From: Spyradenecus sp045634445
GTDB lineage: Bacteria; Verrucomicrobiota; Kiritimatiellia; RFP12; DVOR01
Assembly: GCA_045634445.1 (NCBI GenBank)
Contig: JAZRAG010000075.1
Location: 1-64,000, forward strand
Length of the DNA: 64,000 bases
Direction of reading: 5' to 3'
The translations under genes and the position numbers were made by a program. How positions within the stretch are numbered: the stretch's first letter is position 1; each line of letters starts with the position of its first letter. A model generated the notes under the pieces. The model was not told where the DNA came from and did no database searches. It saw only the letters and a list, made by a program, of their open reading frames with translations. Below are positions 1 through 7,699 of the stretch, one piece after another.

Positions 1-651
1 CTACGATCCGACTTCTTTATCGTAAACAGCGCAGAAGGCATTGGTGTAGGAGCCTTGTTGAGCAGGAAAGGCGTAGAACTGTTGAATGGCACTTCCTGCG
101 ATGGCAACGCACCCCACCATGTATTTTTCGGGGGTGTAGCGGTTGTAGAGTGTGCCTTCCTCCCATTTGCCATAACGATTGAAGCTCTCTTGATTCCAGT
201 GGTCGAGTTCGCCTTCCCAGCGCGGATCAAGGACGTAGAGGGGGTGGGGTGTAGGCGAGAGGTGTTGACGGACGCGCAGGGTGTCCCAAGCGGGGTGGTC
301 GTCTGCTGCGGTGGTCTGCAAGCGCACTTCAACGTCGGCTTTAAGGTGGTTGAGCGTGGGATGTGTGGGGCTGATGCGGCCACGTGGCAAGGCGGCCACA
401 ATGGGCGTAAGGCGCGTATCTGCGGCGATGAGGAGGGCGCCACCCGAGGGGTAGTGAACCTTGCGTAAGAGGAGCGTGCCAGTGGTCGTCGTGATGTCGC
501 TGACGGTGGGCTCTCCATTTGCTTTAAGGATGTGGGGATTGGCGCGCAGCCATTGGGCGGCGACTGTGCGCGTTTCGGCTTCCGTCACGGGGCGCGCGGA
601 GAGCAAGGTCGCGAAGAGGGCGATAAAAAGGGTCAAGAGGGAGAGGCGCAT
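1..651 (-). CDS. C10-family (streptopain-type) cysteine peptidase, partial
   Basis: The C-terminal part lies beyond the left edge; 216 residues are visible. A signal peptide (about residues 1-19) is followed by a Spi/streptopain-type propeptide of about 130 residues. The start of the catalytic domain follows: an FNRYG stretch near 157-161 and a VGCVAIAGSAIQQ block whose Cys181 fits the family nucleophile (GCVATAxAQ). The catalytic His would be off-window. The start is set by an AAAGGA ribosome site about 10 nt upstream. C10 enzymes are secreted proteases activated by propeptide removal. A second C10 protein lies at 2785-4593. Fold family is fairly certain; substrate is unknown. Confidence 0.75.
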   Translation of the reverse strand: MRLSLLTLFIALFATLLSARPVTEAETRTVAAQWLRANPHILKANGEPTVSDITTTTGTLLLRKVHYPSGGALLIAADTRLTPIVAALPRGRISPTHPTLNHLKADVEVRLQTTAADDHPAWDTLRVRQHLSPTPHPLYVLDPRWEGELDHWNQESFNRYGKWEEGTLYNRYTPEKYMVGCVAIAGSAIQQFYAFPAQQGSYTNAFCAVYDKEVGS

Positions 652-809
652 GGGGCGTCGGGTCCTTTCGATGATCGCGGAAAAAGGAACGAATTCGTGG
701 ATATTATAGCGGAAGTGCGCGTGGTGTGCTTATTAAAAAGAGACGCGTCTTTCTCAGGTGTAACCTCAAGCAATAAATGACGCAGGAACAATAAATAATA
801 GGTTTACGC

Positions 810-838
810 TTGCGAAGTGGGGGCGCTTGTGCTAATCT
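810..838 (+). promoter_or_regulatory. Candidate sigma70 promoter abutting the start codon at 846
   Basis: TTGCGA (810-815), 17 nt, then TAATCT (833-838). The expected transcription start is about 845, so the mRNA would begin at or next to the ATG at 846. No Shine-Dalgarno sequence is visible between them. Confidence 0.4.
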
Positions 839-845
839 TCCTAGT

Positions 846-2702
846 ATGAAGCGGTTTCGATTTTTTATTGGTGCTATCTTAGCAATGGTAACGATGATGC
901 CTTTGTGTGCGCAGTCGTCTAAAGAGGCTGTAGGCGCATTGGAGGCGGCATTGAAGAAGGCTGATTACGCCTTTACACCGGCGGTGCGTCAGGCTTATTT
1001 GGACTACTATGAAGCGGTTACGCGTGAAAAGTATGGCCCAAATAAGATTAATGAAACGACGTGGAAGTGGTTGAAGCAACGTCCGCAGATTTTAAGCGCG
1101 GCGGCAGCAGCAGAGTTTCCTGCGAATCCAAATGTGATTTTAAATTTCCAGCGCATCGGCTTGGCTTTAGGCCCTGTGCAATTGGAAAAGTGGCGTCAAT
1201 TGGCGCTGGCATATGCGATTCGCTATCGTCATGAGCTCTTCCCCATTGACCGCGTGGATGAGGCGTGGGATCCCCAGCGCTTGGAACGTCTGGTTTCGGA
1301 AAAACGCAAGAGTCGCGGTGGCGATTTTGCATTGTTGGAAGACGATGATTTCCCAAAGGTTTCGGAGGAAGAAAAGCGCTTAGGCGAGTGGATCGCAGGC
1401 CCGCAGTCGTTGATTTCAACGCGCCCGCCGATGACGATCCCGGAATTGATGGATATGCCTGTGCATGAAATCAATATGATGACGCGCAAGAAGCCTGATG
1501 ATCCACCGATGATTACGAAGTTTCCGGATTGGAATAACGTGGCGATTGGCGGGAAGATTTATCCGCCTTATGTGGATTGTACCCCTACGCCGCAACGCGC
1601 TATCTTGATGAAGATTTTCCGTAATCCGCGTATTCCGGCGAAGACGAATCGCCCGAATTTCCGCATGGAACAGTCGGAATGGCCCATCTTGGTCTATGCC
1701 GCTGACTTGGCGCAGATTGATGAAACGAGCTTCATTTTCAACTATTTCGTCACGAATAAAGAGGTGCCAGCCTTGGGCTTAGGTCAGAAGCAGACGGCTT
1801 CTGGTCAGGCTGATATGACGCCGAGCGACCCGAACTTCAAGTTCGCGCGCAGTAACTGGCACCCCGATAAGATGATTCGCGTGTACAATGGCATCAAGAA
1901 AGACCAGGGTGGACGTTCGTGGGCATGGGGCCTCAACGCTGTGAATGTGGCCGCTACGGCCGTTGCAGCGCCGCCAGATGGTAAATTCTATTACATGGGT
2001 GGGAAGGGGAATTACACCTACTACATGACCTGCGCAGACAATAGCTTTACGGGTGAAGGCTCCTCGGCAGATTGGTATTTGGCGCCCTTGCGCAGTTGTG
2101 ACGATAATCGCCCCACGGGTGGCGCGCACAATTACAAAGGCGGCTCAGGCGTGCATCACCGCCACTTTATGGGGCTATCAACGACGGTGAACCAAGGCCT
2201 CACAGAGTACGAAGATGCTGCGATGGCGATGTGGACGATTGACCTCTTGAATCTCTCGAATAATCGTCGCGCCTCGGTGTTGGAAAGCGTCTATCGTCAG
2301 AATCCATTGAATGAAGAACTGATGTATCGCCTTGCAGCAGAATATCGCCGTTCACAAGATGCAAAGGCCACGATTAAGATGTTGAATGCCGCGCGCGCTT
2401 ATGCCGCGACAGGCCTCAAACTGCCCGTTTCGCCCGCTGGTGCGAAGACGGCACGTGGTAACATCGCCAAGATTATGAAGGGCGAAGCTACCTATCAAGG
2501 CGTGCCAGTGGTGCACGTGAATCAGTCGCCGTGGTTCTTCTTGACCTGTGCAGATATTTCGATTCAATTCTTGCGCGACACGAATGGTCAAGGAAAAGAA
2601 TTCTTCCGCGAAGAAGTGGAATATCTGCGTAAAGCCGCGAATGGTTGCGGTGATAAGCCCATTCAGCGCGCGATTCAAACCCTCGCAGAACTCGTGCAGT
2701 AA
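846..2702 (+). CDS. Exported protein of unknown function
   Basis: 618 residues, not recognised. The ATG at 846 begins a clear signal peptide (MKRFRFFIGAILAMVTMMPL, cleavage after about CAQ), so the product is probably periplasmic or exported; an upstream in-frame start would only add a poor extension. The mature part has a charged N-terminal third, a middle rich in Gly, Asn, Tyr and Trp (for example YYMGGKGNYTYYMT) and a helical C-terminus with TPR-like spacing (NEELMYRLAAEYRRSQDAKA). It stands alone between two C10 peptidase genes, which may hint at a role in protein or glycan breakdown, but nothing in the sequence proves that. Confidence 0.8.
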   Translation: MKRFRFFIGAILAMVTMMPLCAQSSKEAVGALEAALKKADYAFTPAVRQAYLDYYEAVTREKYGPNKINETTWKWLKQRPQILSAAAAAEFPANPNVILNFQRIGLALGPVQLEKWRQLALAYAIRYRHELFPIDRVDEAWDPQRLERLVSEKRKSRGGDFALLEDDDFPKVSEEEKRLGEWIAGPQSLISTRPPMTIPELMDMPVHEINMMTRKKPDDPPMITKFPDWNNVAIGGKIYPPYVDCTPTPQRAILMKIFRNPRIPAKTNRPNFRMEQSEWPILVYAADLAQIDETSFIFNYFVTNKEVPALGLGQKQTASGQADMTPSDPNFKFARSNWHPDKMIRVYNGIKKDQGGRSWAWGLNAVNVAATAVAAPPDGKFYYMGGKGNYTYYMTCADNSFTGEGSSADWYLAPLRSCDDNRPTGGAHNYKGGSGVHHRHFMGLSTTVNQGLTEYEDAAMAMWTIDLLNLSNNRRASVLESVYRQNPLNEELMYRLAAEYRRSQDAKATIKMLNAARAYAATGLKLPVSPAGAKTARGNIAKIMKGEATYQGVPVVHVNQSPWFFLTCADISIQFLRDTNGQGKEFFREEVEYLRKAANGCGDKPIQRAIQTLAELVQ

Positions 2703-2744
2703 GTAGACCAGTAGAACGGTTTATGGCAGGCCTCCTACAGTATC

Positions 2745-2787
2745 AGGAGGCGCGAATGTGAGTCCTTTTCCTCAGGAGGTGGCGATG
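2745..2787 (+). promoter_or_regulatory. Tandem Shine-Dalgarno sites with an AUG-UGA start-stop
   Basis: AGGAGG (2745-2750) precedes ATG at 2756, which is followed at once by TGA (2759-2761). A second AGGAGGT (about 2774-2780) serves the ATG at 2785. A GTG at 2758 overlaps the mini-ORF and is in frame with the peptidase. Whether the start-stop is translated cannot be told from sequence. Confidence 0.4.
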
Positions 2788-4593
2788 AAAAAGCGTCTTT
2801 TAGCATTAGGTTTCTCCCTTTGGGCGGTGCTTGGTGGGGCAACACCCCCGGCCGAAGTGGTGGTGGAGCCTTTGTGTAAGGCTACCGTGGCATGGAATCA
2901 GACGGGCGCGCTAAACGAAAAGATTCACTACAATCGCAATTATCCCTGTGGGTGTGACATGCTCGCGTGGGGGCAAGTGCTCACCTATCATGGCCTTATG
3001 CATGGTGCGCCTGATGCTTCGTGGAAGCCAACCTCTGAAACATGGACAGTGATGTTGTTTAAGAGCTTAAATGATTGGCCGCCAACGGAAGAAGCGCGCA
3101 CCACCTCTGGGCAGACTTACAATTGGGCAGATGTGCGTGACCAAGGGCCAGATGCGAGCCAATTGATGTATGACCTTGGCGTTTTAGGACGCGCTGCGTA
3201 TCGTCCAGGTTTAACGAGTGGCACTTTGTCGCGTAAGGATATCAAGCGCTATTTCGGCTACAAGGGGCAGGGGTGGCTCTACACGAGCCCGCATTATCAC
3301 GTAGATGTCAATCAAGCCGCGCAGCGTGAACCGAATTGGAAGGAAATGATCGTGCAGCAAGTGCGTGCTTCATTGCACGCAGGGGCGCCCCTTGTGGTGA
3401 GTTTGATGACCTCCACGGGTGGGCACATGGTGATTTGCGATGGGTATGGTTATGCAGCGGATGGAACGCGTTGGTATCACTTCCATTATGGTTGGGGGAG
3501 TGAGAGCGGTCGCTGGTATCCTGAATCGTGGTGGTGGAATGTTGGCGGCACAGATAAACTTCAAACGGTGAATATTAATGTGCATCCAGAGGACCTAGGC
3601 TGCGTATTGGCTGGGCGCATCACCGCAGCAGGAAAGCCGCTTAAAGATGTAGCCGTGACTTTGCAGACGGGCGCAATGGTAAAGACCGACGCGACAGGAA
3701 GTTATTGCTTTACTGGTCTGCAACCCTCTACAATCTACACGCTCACAACCGCAATTGCAGATTATGAACCCGCGGTCGCAACCGTTAAGACTGGCTTTTG
3801 GCGTGATGACGCATTACGCGGCCAGGCACAGACCGATTGGGAAAATACGCATGGTAAGAACAATCCTTATCATGTACCCCTTGCAGGTGGTAATGTGACC
3901 TATGATTTCAATTTGAAGCGCACGAGTCTTTACATTACCTCAACTGGGACAGGGCAAGGAACAACGTGGAAAGACGCTGCGCCATTGACCGCTGACACCC
4001 TCAATAAGGCAAAAGCGGGGCAGACCATGCGGGTGGCTTCTGGGACTTACACCTTGACTAGCACGCTTACCATTCCCGCAGGCATTGTCCTTGAAGGCGG
4101 GTGCATTTTCGGCACCGCCGCTCGAAATGTCTATAGCGAACCCACAACGTTGCGTTTGCAGACGGACGCAGATGTGTCGTTGTTACGCTTAGGCGAGGGC
4201 GCTATTGTGGATGGATTTATCTTTGAAGTAAAGCAAGGCAATTGCGCCACGGTTGACGGTGGCACGGTGAAGAACTGCATCTTTGCCGAATCGTGTGAAG
4301 TGATTGCAAACGCCGCCACCTTGCAGTGTTGTGTCGCGCGGAATCACTCTGCCACGCAGTCAGGATGTACGTTGATCCACTGTACGTTTGCAGGCGATGT
4401 GCCAGCAGGTAAAGGCGGTGGCACGGTGGCAGGGTGTCGCGCCTCTTCCACGAGTGATTTCCCACCCGAAGGATTGAGGGGTACGTGCACCTGCGGTTTA
4501 TGCCCCGAAACCGGCTTGAATGGACGCCCTCTGCTGAAGACACCAGGCGCACTCGCGAAGTCCGCAGTCGGCTACACCCTTTCCGTATCGTAA
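2785..4593 (+). CDS. C10-family cysteine peptidase with C-terminal beta-helix-like domain
   Basis: 602 residues. Signal peptide 1-19, then directly a C10 catalytic domain without the usual long propeptide: CGCDMLAWGQVLTYHG (nucleophile probably Cys57) and GGHMVICDGYG (His about 214), with the YHFHYGWG block after it. Residues about 272-340 look like a carboxypeptidase-regulatory or CNA-B-type beta-sandwich (GKPLKDVAVTL, TDATGSYCFTGL). From about 385 on, short turns with Gly, Cys and Thr resemble a right-handed beta-helix or adhesin tail. ATG 2785 is chosen because it starts the signal peptide and has AGGAGGT 5 nt upstream; GTG 2758 is an alternative. Probably secreted; target unknown. Confidence 0.75.
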   Translation: MKKRLLALGFSLWAVLGGATPPAEVVVEPLCKATVAWNQTGALNEKIHYNRNYPCGCDMLAWGQVLTYHGLMHGAPDASWKPTSETWTVMLFKSLNDWPPTEEARTTSGQTYNWADVRDQGPDASQLMYDLGVLGRAAYRPGLTSGTLSRKDIKRYFGYKGQGWLYTSPHYHVDVNQAAQREPNWKEMIVQQVRASLHAGAPLVVSLMTSTGGHMVICDGYGYAADGTRWYHFHYGWGSESGRWYPESWWWNVGGTDKLQTVNINVHPEDLGCVLAGRITAAGKPLKDVAVTLQTGAMVKTDATGSYCFTGLQPSTIYTLTTAIADYEPAVATVKTGFWRDDALRGQAQTDWENTHGKNNPYHVPLAGGNVTYDFNLKRTSLYITSTGTGQGTTWKDAAPLTADTLNKAKAGQTMRVASGTYTLTSTLTIPAGIVLEGGCIFGTAARNVYSEPTTLRLQTDADVSLLRLGEGAIVDGFIFEVKQGNCATVDGGTVKNCIFAESCEVIANAATLQCCVARNHSATQSGCTLIHCTFAGDVPAGKGGGTVAGCRASSTSDFPPEGLRGTCTCGLCPETGLNGRPLLKTPGALAKSAVGYTLSVS

Positions 4594-4626
4594 AAAGCAA
4601 CGCGAAAACATTAAGAATCTGCGTTT

Positions 4627-4655
4627 AAGATGCCCCCTCAGGGCGTCTTTTGCTT
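4627..4655 (+). terminator. Intrinsic terminator after C10 peptidase gene
   Basis: AAGATGCCC, loop CCTCA, GGGCGTCTT, then T-rich sequence. Nine base pairs including one G-U. Confidence 0.85.
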
Positions 4656-4683
4656 TGTATTATCAATGATTTAAAAAGTCTGC

Positions 4684-4713
4684 TTGCCAGATGACCCAAA
4701 ACTGCGGTATAAT
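4684..4713 (+). promoter_or_regulatory. Promoter of pckG
   Basis: TTGCCA (4684-4689), 18-nt spacer, consensus TATAAT (4708-4713). This predicts a leader of about 85 nt before the ATG at 4808, which has GGAG 7 nt upstream. Confidence 0.7.
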
Positions 4714-4807
4714 AGTGTCCGTTTTAGCGCCCGTTGTGGCGGAAGCGTGAGTGCGCGGCCAAGCCATTGGGACCAACTTAAACATTGAATAACATCGGAG
4801 AAGCAAC

Positions 4808-6676
4808 ATGAGCTGCTGCTGCCTTGAAAAGATCACCAATCCTGAGTTGAAGGCATGGGTGAAGGAATTCGCTGAACACGCCACCCCTGATAATATCGTC
4901 GTTTGTAACGGTTCTCAGGAAGAATACGACGCTCTCGCAGCGCAAGAAGTCGCTCGCGGTGCATGGATTAAGTTGAACGAAGAAAAGCGCCCTGGCTGCT
5001 TCCTCGTTCGCTCTCACGAATCCGACGTGGCCCGCGTGGAAGGCCGCACCTACATCTGCTGCAAGAACAAGGATGATGCAGGTCCGACCAATAACTGGAT
5101 GGATCCTGTTGAAATGAAGAAGATCATGTGGGAACTCTACAAGGGCTGCATGAAGGGTCGTACCCTCTATGTGATCCCTTACTCCATGGGCCCCATCGGT
5201 TCTCCTCTCTCCAAGCTCGGTGTCGAACTCACCGACTCTGCATACGTCGTTTGTAACATGCGCATCATGACCCGTATGGGCGATGCAGCACTCGACCTCA
5301 TCAACAAGGGTGCTGAATTCGTGAAGTGCTACCACTCCGTGGGTGCTCCTCTCGAACCCGGCCAGGAAGACGTCGCATGGCCTTGCGCTCCGATGGAAAA
5401 GAAGTACATCACTCAGTTCACCGACCCCGGTGAAGAAGCAATCTGGTCCTTCGGTTCCGGTTACGGCGGTAACGCTCTCCTCGGTAAGAAGTGCTTCGCT
5501 CTCCGTATCGCTTCCGCTCTCGCTAAGAAGGAAGGCTGGATGGCTGAACACATGCTCATCTTGAAGCTTACCAGCCCCGAAAACAAGAGCTACTTCGTGA
5601 CCGCTGCATTCCCGTCCGCTTGCGGTAAGACCAACCTCGCCATGATGCTCCCCACGCTCCCCGGCTGGAAGGTTGAAACCTGCGGTGACGATATCGCATG
5701 GATCCACGCTGACAAGAACACTGGTAAGCTCCACGCTATCAACCCTGAAAACGGCTTCTTCGGCGTTGCTCCCGGTACCTCCAAGGTTTCCAACCCCAAC
5801 GCTCTCGAAGCTTGCCGCGCTAACACCATCTTCACCAACGTGGTGCTCACCGACGACGGCGACATCTGGTGGGAAGACATGGGCGTGCCCGCTCCTGCAC
5901 ACGGTATCGACTGGAAGGGCAATGACTGCTACGCTTCCAAGGAAAAGCCCAACAAGATGGTCGCTAATGCTGACGGCACCGGCGAATTCATCAAGGCTGC
6001 TCACCCGAACTCTCGCTTCACCGCTCCTGCAGAACAGTGCCCTGTGATCGCTAAGGAATGGGAAGACCCTGCAGGCGTTCCTGTTGACGCTATCCTCTTC
6101 GGCGGCCGTCGCCCCTCCACCATTCCTTTGGTGAACATGGCTACCGACTGGGCTCACGGCGTGTACATGGGCTCCGCTGCTGGTTCCGAAGTGACCGCTG
6201 CTGTGATCTCCGACCAGATTGGTCAGGTCCGCCGCGACCCCATGGCAATGTTGCCCTTCTGCGGTTACAACATGGCTGACTACTTCGGTCACTGGCTCGC
6301 AATGGCTGACAAGGTTGACGCTGACAAGCTCCCGAAGGTGTTCTTCGTGAACTGGTTCCGCAAGGATGCTGATGGCAACTTCATGTGGCCTGGCTTCGGC
6401 GACAACAGCCGCGTCCTCAAGTGGGTCTGCGAAGCAATCGAAGGTAAGGCTTCCACCAAGGTTACGCCTATCGGTATCATGCCTACCGACGATGCAATCG
6501 ACTTGGAAGGTTGCGAAACCACTCCTGAAACCCTCAAGGAACTTCTCACCGTCGATGTCGAAGGTTGGAAGAAGGAAGTTGCTGGCGTTAAGGAATCTTG
6601 GGAAAAGTTCGGCGATCGTATCCCCGCCGCTCTCACCGCCAAGCTCGCAGAAATCACCGAAGCTCTCAACAAGTAA
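4808..6676 (+). CDS. pckG: Phosphoenolpyruvate carboxykinase (GTP)
   Basis: 622 residues, the usual length of the GTP-dependent family. It interconverts oxaloacetate + GTP and PEP + GDP + CO2 in the cytosol; in fermenting gut bacteria the enzyme often runs in the CO2-fixing direction toward succinate. The kinase-1a loop FPSACGKTN lies near residue 270, with GDDIAWI, PFCGYNMADYFGHW and FGGRRPSTIPLV typical of the family. Codon use is strongly C-ending (CTC, AAC, GGT, GCT), unlike uvrB or GH89 nearby, which points to high expression. Single-gene unit with its own promoter and terminator. A long open frame on the opposite strand is a by-product of this codon bias. Confidence 0.97.
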   Translation: MSCCCLEKITNPELKAWVKEFAEHATPDNIVVCNGSQEEYDALAAQEVARGAWIKLNEEKRPGCFLVRSHESDVARVEGRTYICCKNKDDAGPTNNWMDPVEMKKIMWELYKGCMKGRTLYVIPYSMGPIGSPLSKLGVELTDSAYVVCNMRIMTRMGDAALDLINKGAEFVKCYHSVGAPLEPGQEDVAWPCAPMEKKYITQFTDPGEEAIWSFGSGYGGNALLGKKCFALRIASALAKKEGWMAEHMLILKLTSPENKSYFVTAAFPSACGKTNLAMMLPTLPGWKVETCGDDIAWIHADKNTGKLHAINPENGFFGVAPGTSKVSNPNALEACRANTIFTNVVLTDDGDIWWEDMGVPAPAHGIDWKGNDCYASKEKPNKMVANADGTGEFIKAAHPNSRFTAPAEQCPVIAKEWEDPAGVPVDAILFGGRRPSTIPLVNMATDWAHGVYMGSAAGSEVTAAVISDQIGQVRRDPMAMLPFCGYNMADYFGHWLAMADKVDADKLPKVFFVNWFRKDADGNFMWPGFGDNSRVLKWVCEAIEGKASTKVTPIGIMPTDDAIDLEGCETTPETLKELLTVDVEGWKKEVAGVKESWEKFGDRIPAALTAKLAEITEALNK

Positions 6677-6699
6677 GAGAATCGTTGATTCACAGAAAG

Positions 6700-6729
6700 G
6701 AGGCATCCGAAAGGGTGCCTCTTTTTTTT
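6700..6729 (+). terminator. Intrinsic terminator of pckG
   Basis: GAGGCATCC, GAAA tetraloop, GGGTGCCTC, then eight T. Confidence 0.93.
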
Positions 6730-6773
6730 GGTTTCTATCACCCTTGTTGAGGGTGAATTTAGAAAAGTCTTTC

Positions 6774-6817
6774 AAAAGGTTTATTTTTGTTTTCGAAAGA
6801 GATTGTTTGAAGAGCGC
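6774..6817. repeat. Two degenerate 22-nt A-tract/T-tract units
   Basis: Units begin at 6774 (AAAAGGTTTATTTTTG) and 6796 (AAAGAGATTGTTTGA), 22 nt apart, each following a TTTC or TTCG end as in the better arrays at 15469 and 54048. Weak example of the family. Confidence 0.4.
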
Positions 6818-6969
6818 TTTTAGGGCGGTTTGGAGGGTCTTTTTATCACGGTTGAGATTTGTGTATCAGAGAACGCAAGGGAGAAAGTGGCTAAGATTAC
6901 AAGATGCTTTTTGATGGAGTTTGCTATACTGAAGGTATCGATTAACGCTCATTGTGAAAGGAGTTCTTG

Positions 6970-7569
6970 ATGAAATCGTTCTTGAAAACAGTGATGGTAT
7001 TAGGTTTGGCAGCACTTGCAGCAATGCCCGTAATGGCAGATAATGATGACATTCGTTTGCCTACGCCTGAGAAGACGGGTGGAATGCCGCTCTTGGATGC
7101 GTTAAGTGCTCGTAAGTCAAGCCGTCGTACGCAGGGTGAAAAGCCTACGTTACAGCAGATTTCGAATGTTTTGTGGGCTGCAAATGGCGTTACGCGTCCC
7201 GATGGAAAGCGCACGGCGCCTTCTGCGATGAATCGCCAAGAAGTGGAAATCGCCGTTTTGACAGCAGATGGACTCTATGAGTGGGATGAAGATGACAACA
7301 CCTTAGAGCTTCAGCAAACGCGTGAAAACCTTGATGATCAGCGCGCAGGCGCGTCAATGATGTTGATCTTCTCCTTTGATAAGGATGAACAACCGCCAGC
7401 CTATGCGCAGGTAGACTGCGGCTTTATTGGTCAGAATGTCTACTTGTACTGCACGTCACAGAAGTGGGACTGCGTCTTTTTGGGGTCAATTGACCGTCAG
7501 AAGCTCGCGCGCGCTTTGGATTGCGATGCAGATGAAGTGCTTTACGGCATGCGCATTGGCGTTCGTTAA
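6970..7569 (+). CDS. Exported nitroreductase-family (SagB-like) protein
   Basis: 199 residues. Signal peptide MKSFLKTVMVLGLAALAAMP ending near VMA, then a nitroreductase/SagB-type fold: the FMN-binding opener LLDALSARKSSRR, LQQISNVLWAANGVTRPDGKR, APSAMNRQ, and a C-terminal GQNVYLYCTSQKWDCVFLGS. Family members are flavoproteins; the exported form is likely periplasmic and its substrate is unknown. ATG 6970 has GAAAGGAG 6 nt upstream; TATACT at 6925-6930 with a TG extension is a plausible -10. Stands alone. Confidence 0.8.
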   Translation: MKSFLKTVMVLGLAALAAMPVMADNDDIRLPTPEKTGGMPLLDALSARKSSRRTQGEKPTLQQISNVLWAANGVTRPDGKRTAPSAMNRQEVEIAVLTADGLYEWDEDDNTLELQQTRENLDDQRAGASMMLIFSFDKDEQPPAYAQVDCGFIGQNVYLYCTSQKWDCVFLGSIDRQKLARALDCDADEVLYGMRIGVR

Positions 7570-7620
7570 GCGCGGTGTAAAACGCGTTTAACTCGCGATT
7601 AAGAGGTTTTTGTGCCTTCG

Positions 7621-7658
7621 TTCAGCTCACCTTGTTTTTACAAGATGGGCTGAATTTG
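7621..7658. terminator. Hairpin between nitroreductase gene and uvrB
   Basis: TTCAGCTCACCTTG, loop TTTTTA, CAAGATGGGCTGAA: 14 base pairs with two G-U. Only a short T run follows, so termination is likely but not certain. Confidence 0.5.
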
Positions 7659-7684
7659 CTTAACGGGCAAGATTATGCGATAAT
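7656..7684 (+). promoter_or_regulatory. Candidate promoter of uvrB
   Basis: TTGCTT (7656-7661), 17 nt, GATAAT (7679-7684). The expected start is near 7691, giving a leader of about 9 nt with no well-placed Shine-Dalgarno sequence. Confidence 0.4.
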
Positions 7685-7699
7685 ATACGCGTATTGAGG

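Noticed and set aside
4778..6775. 665-codon open frame opposite pckG
   Set aside because: Mirror of the C-ending codon bias of pckG; no family resemblance, and it spans the gene's terminator and start.
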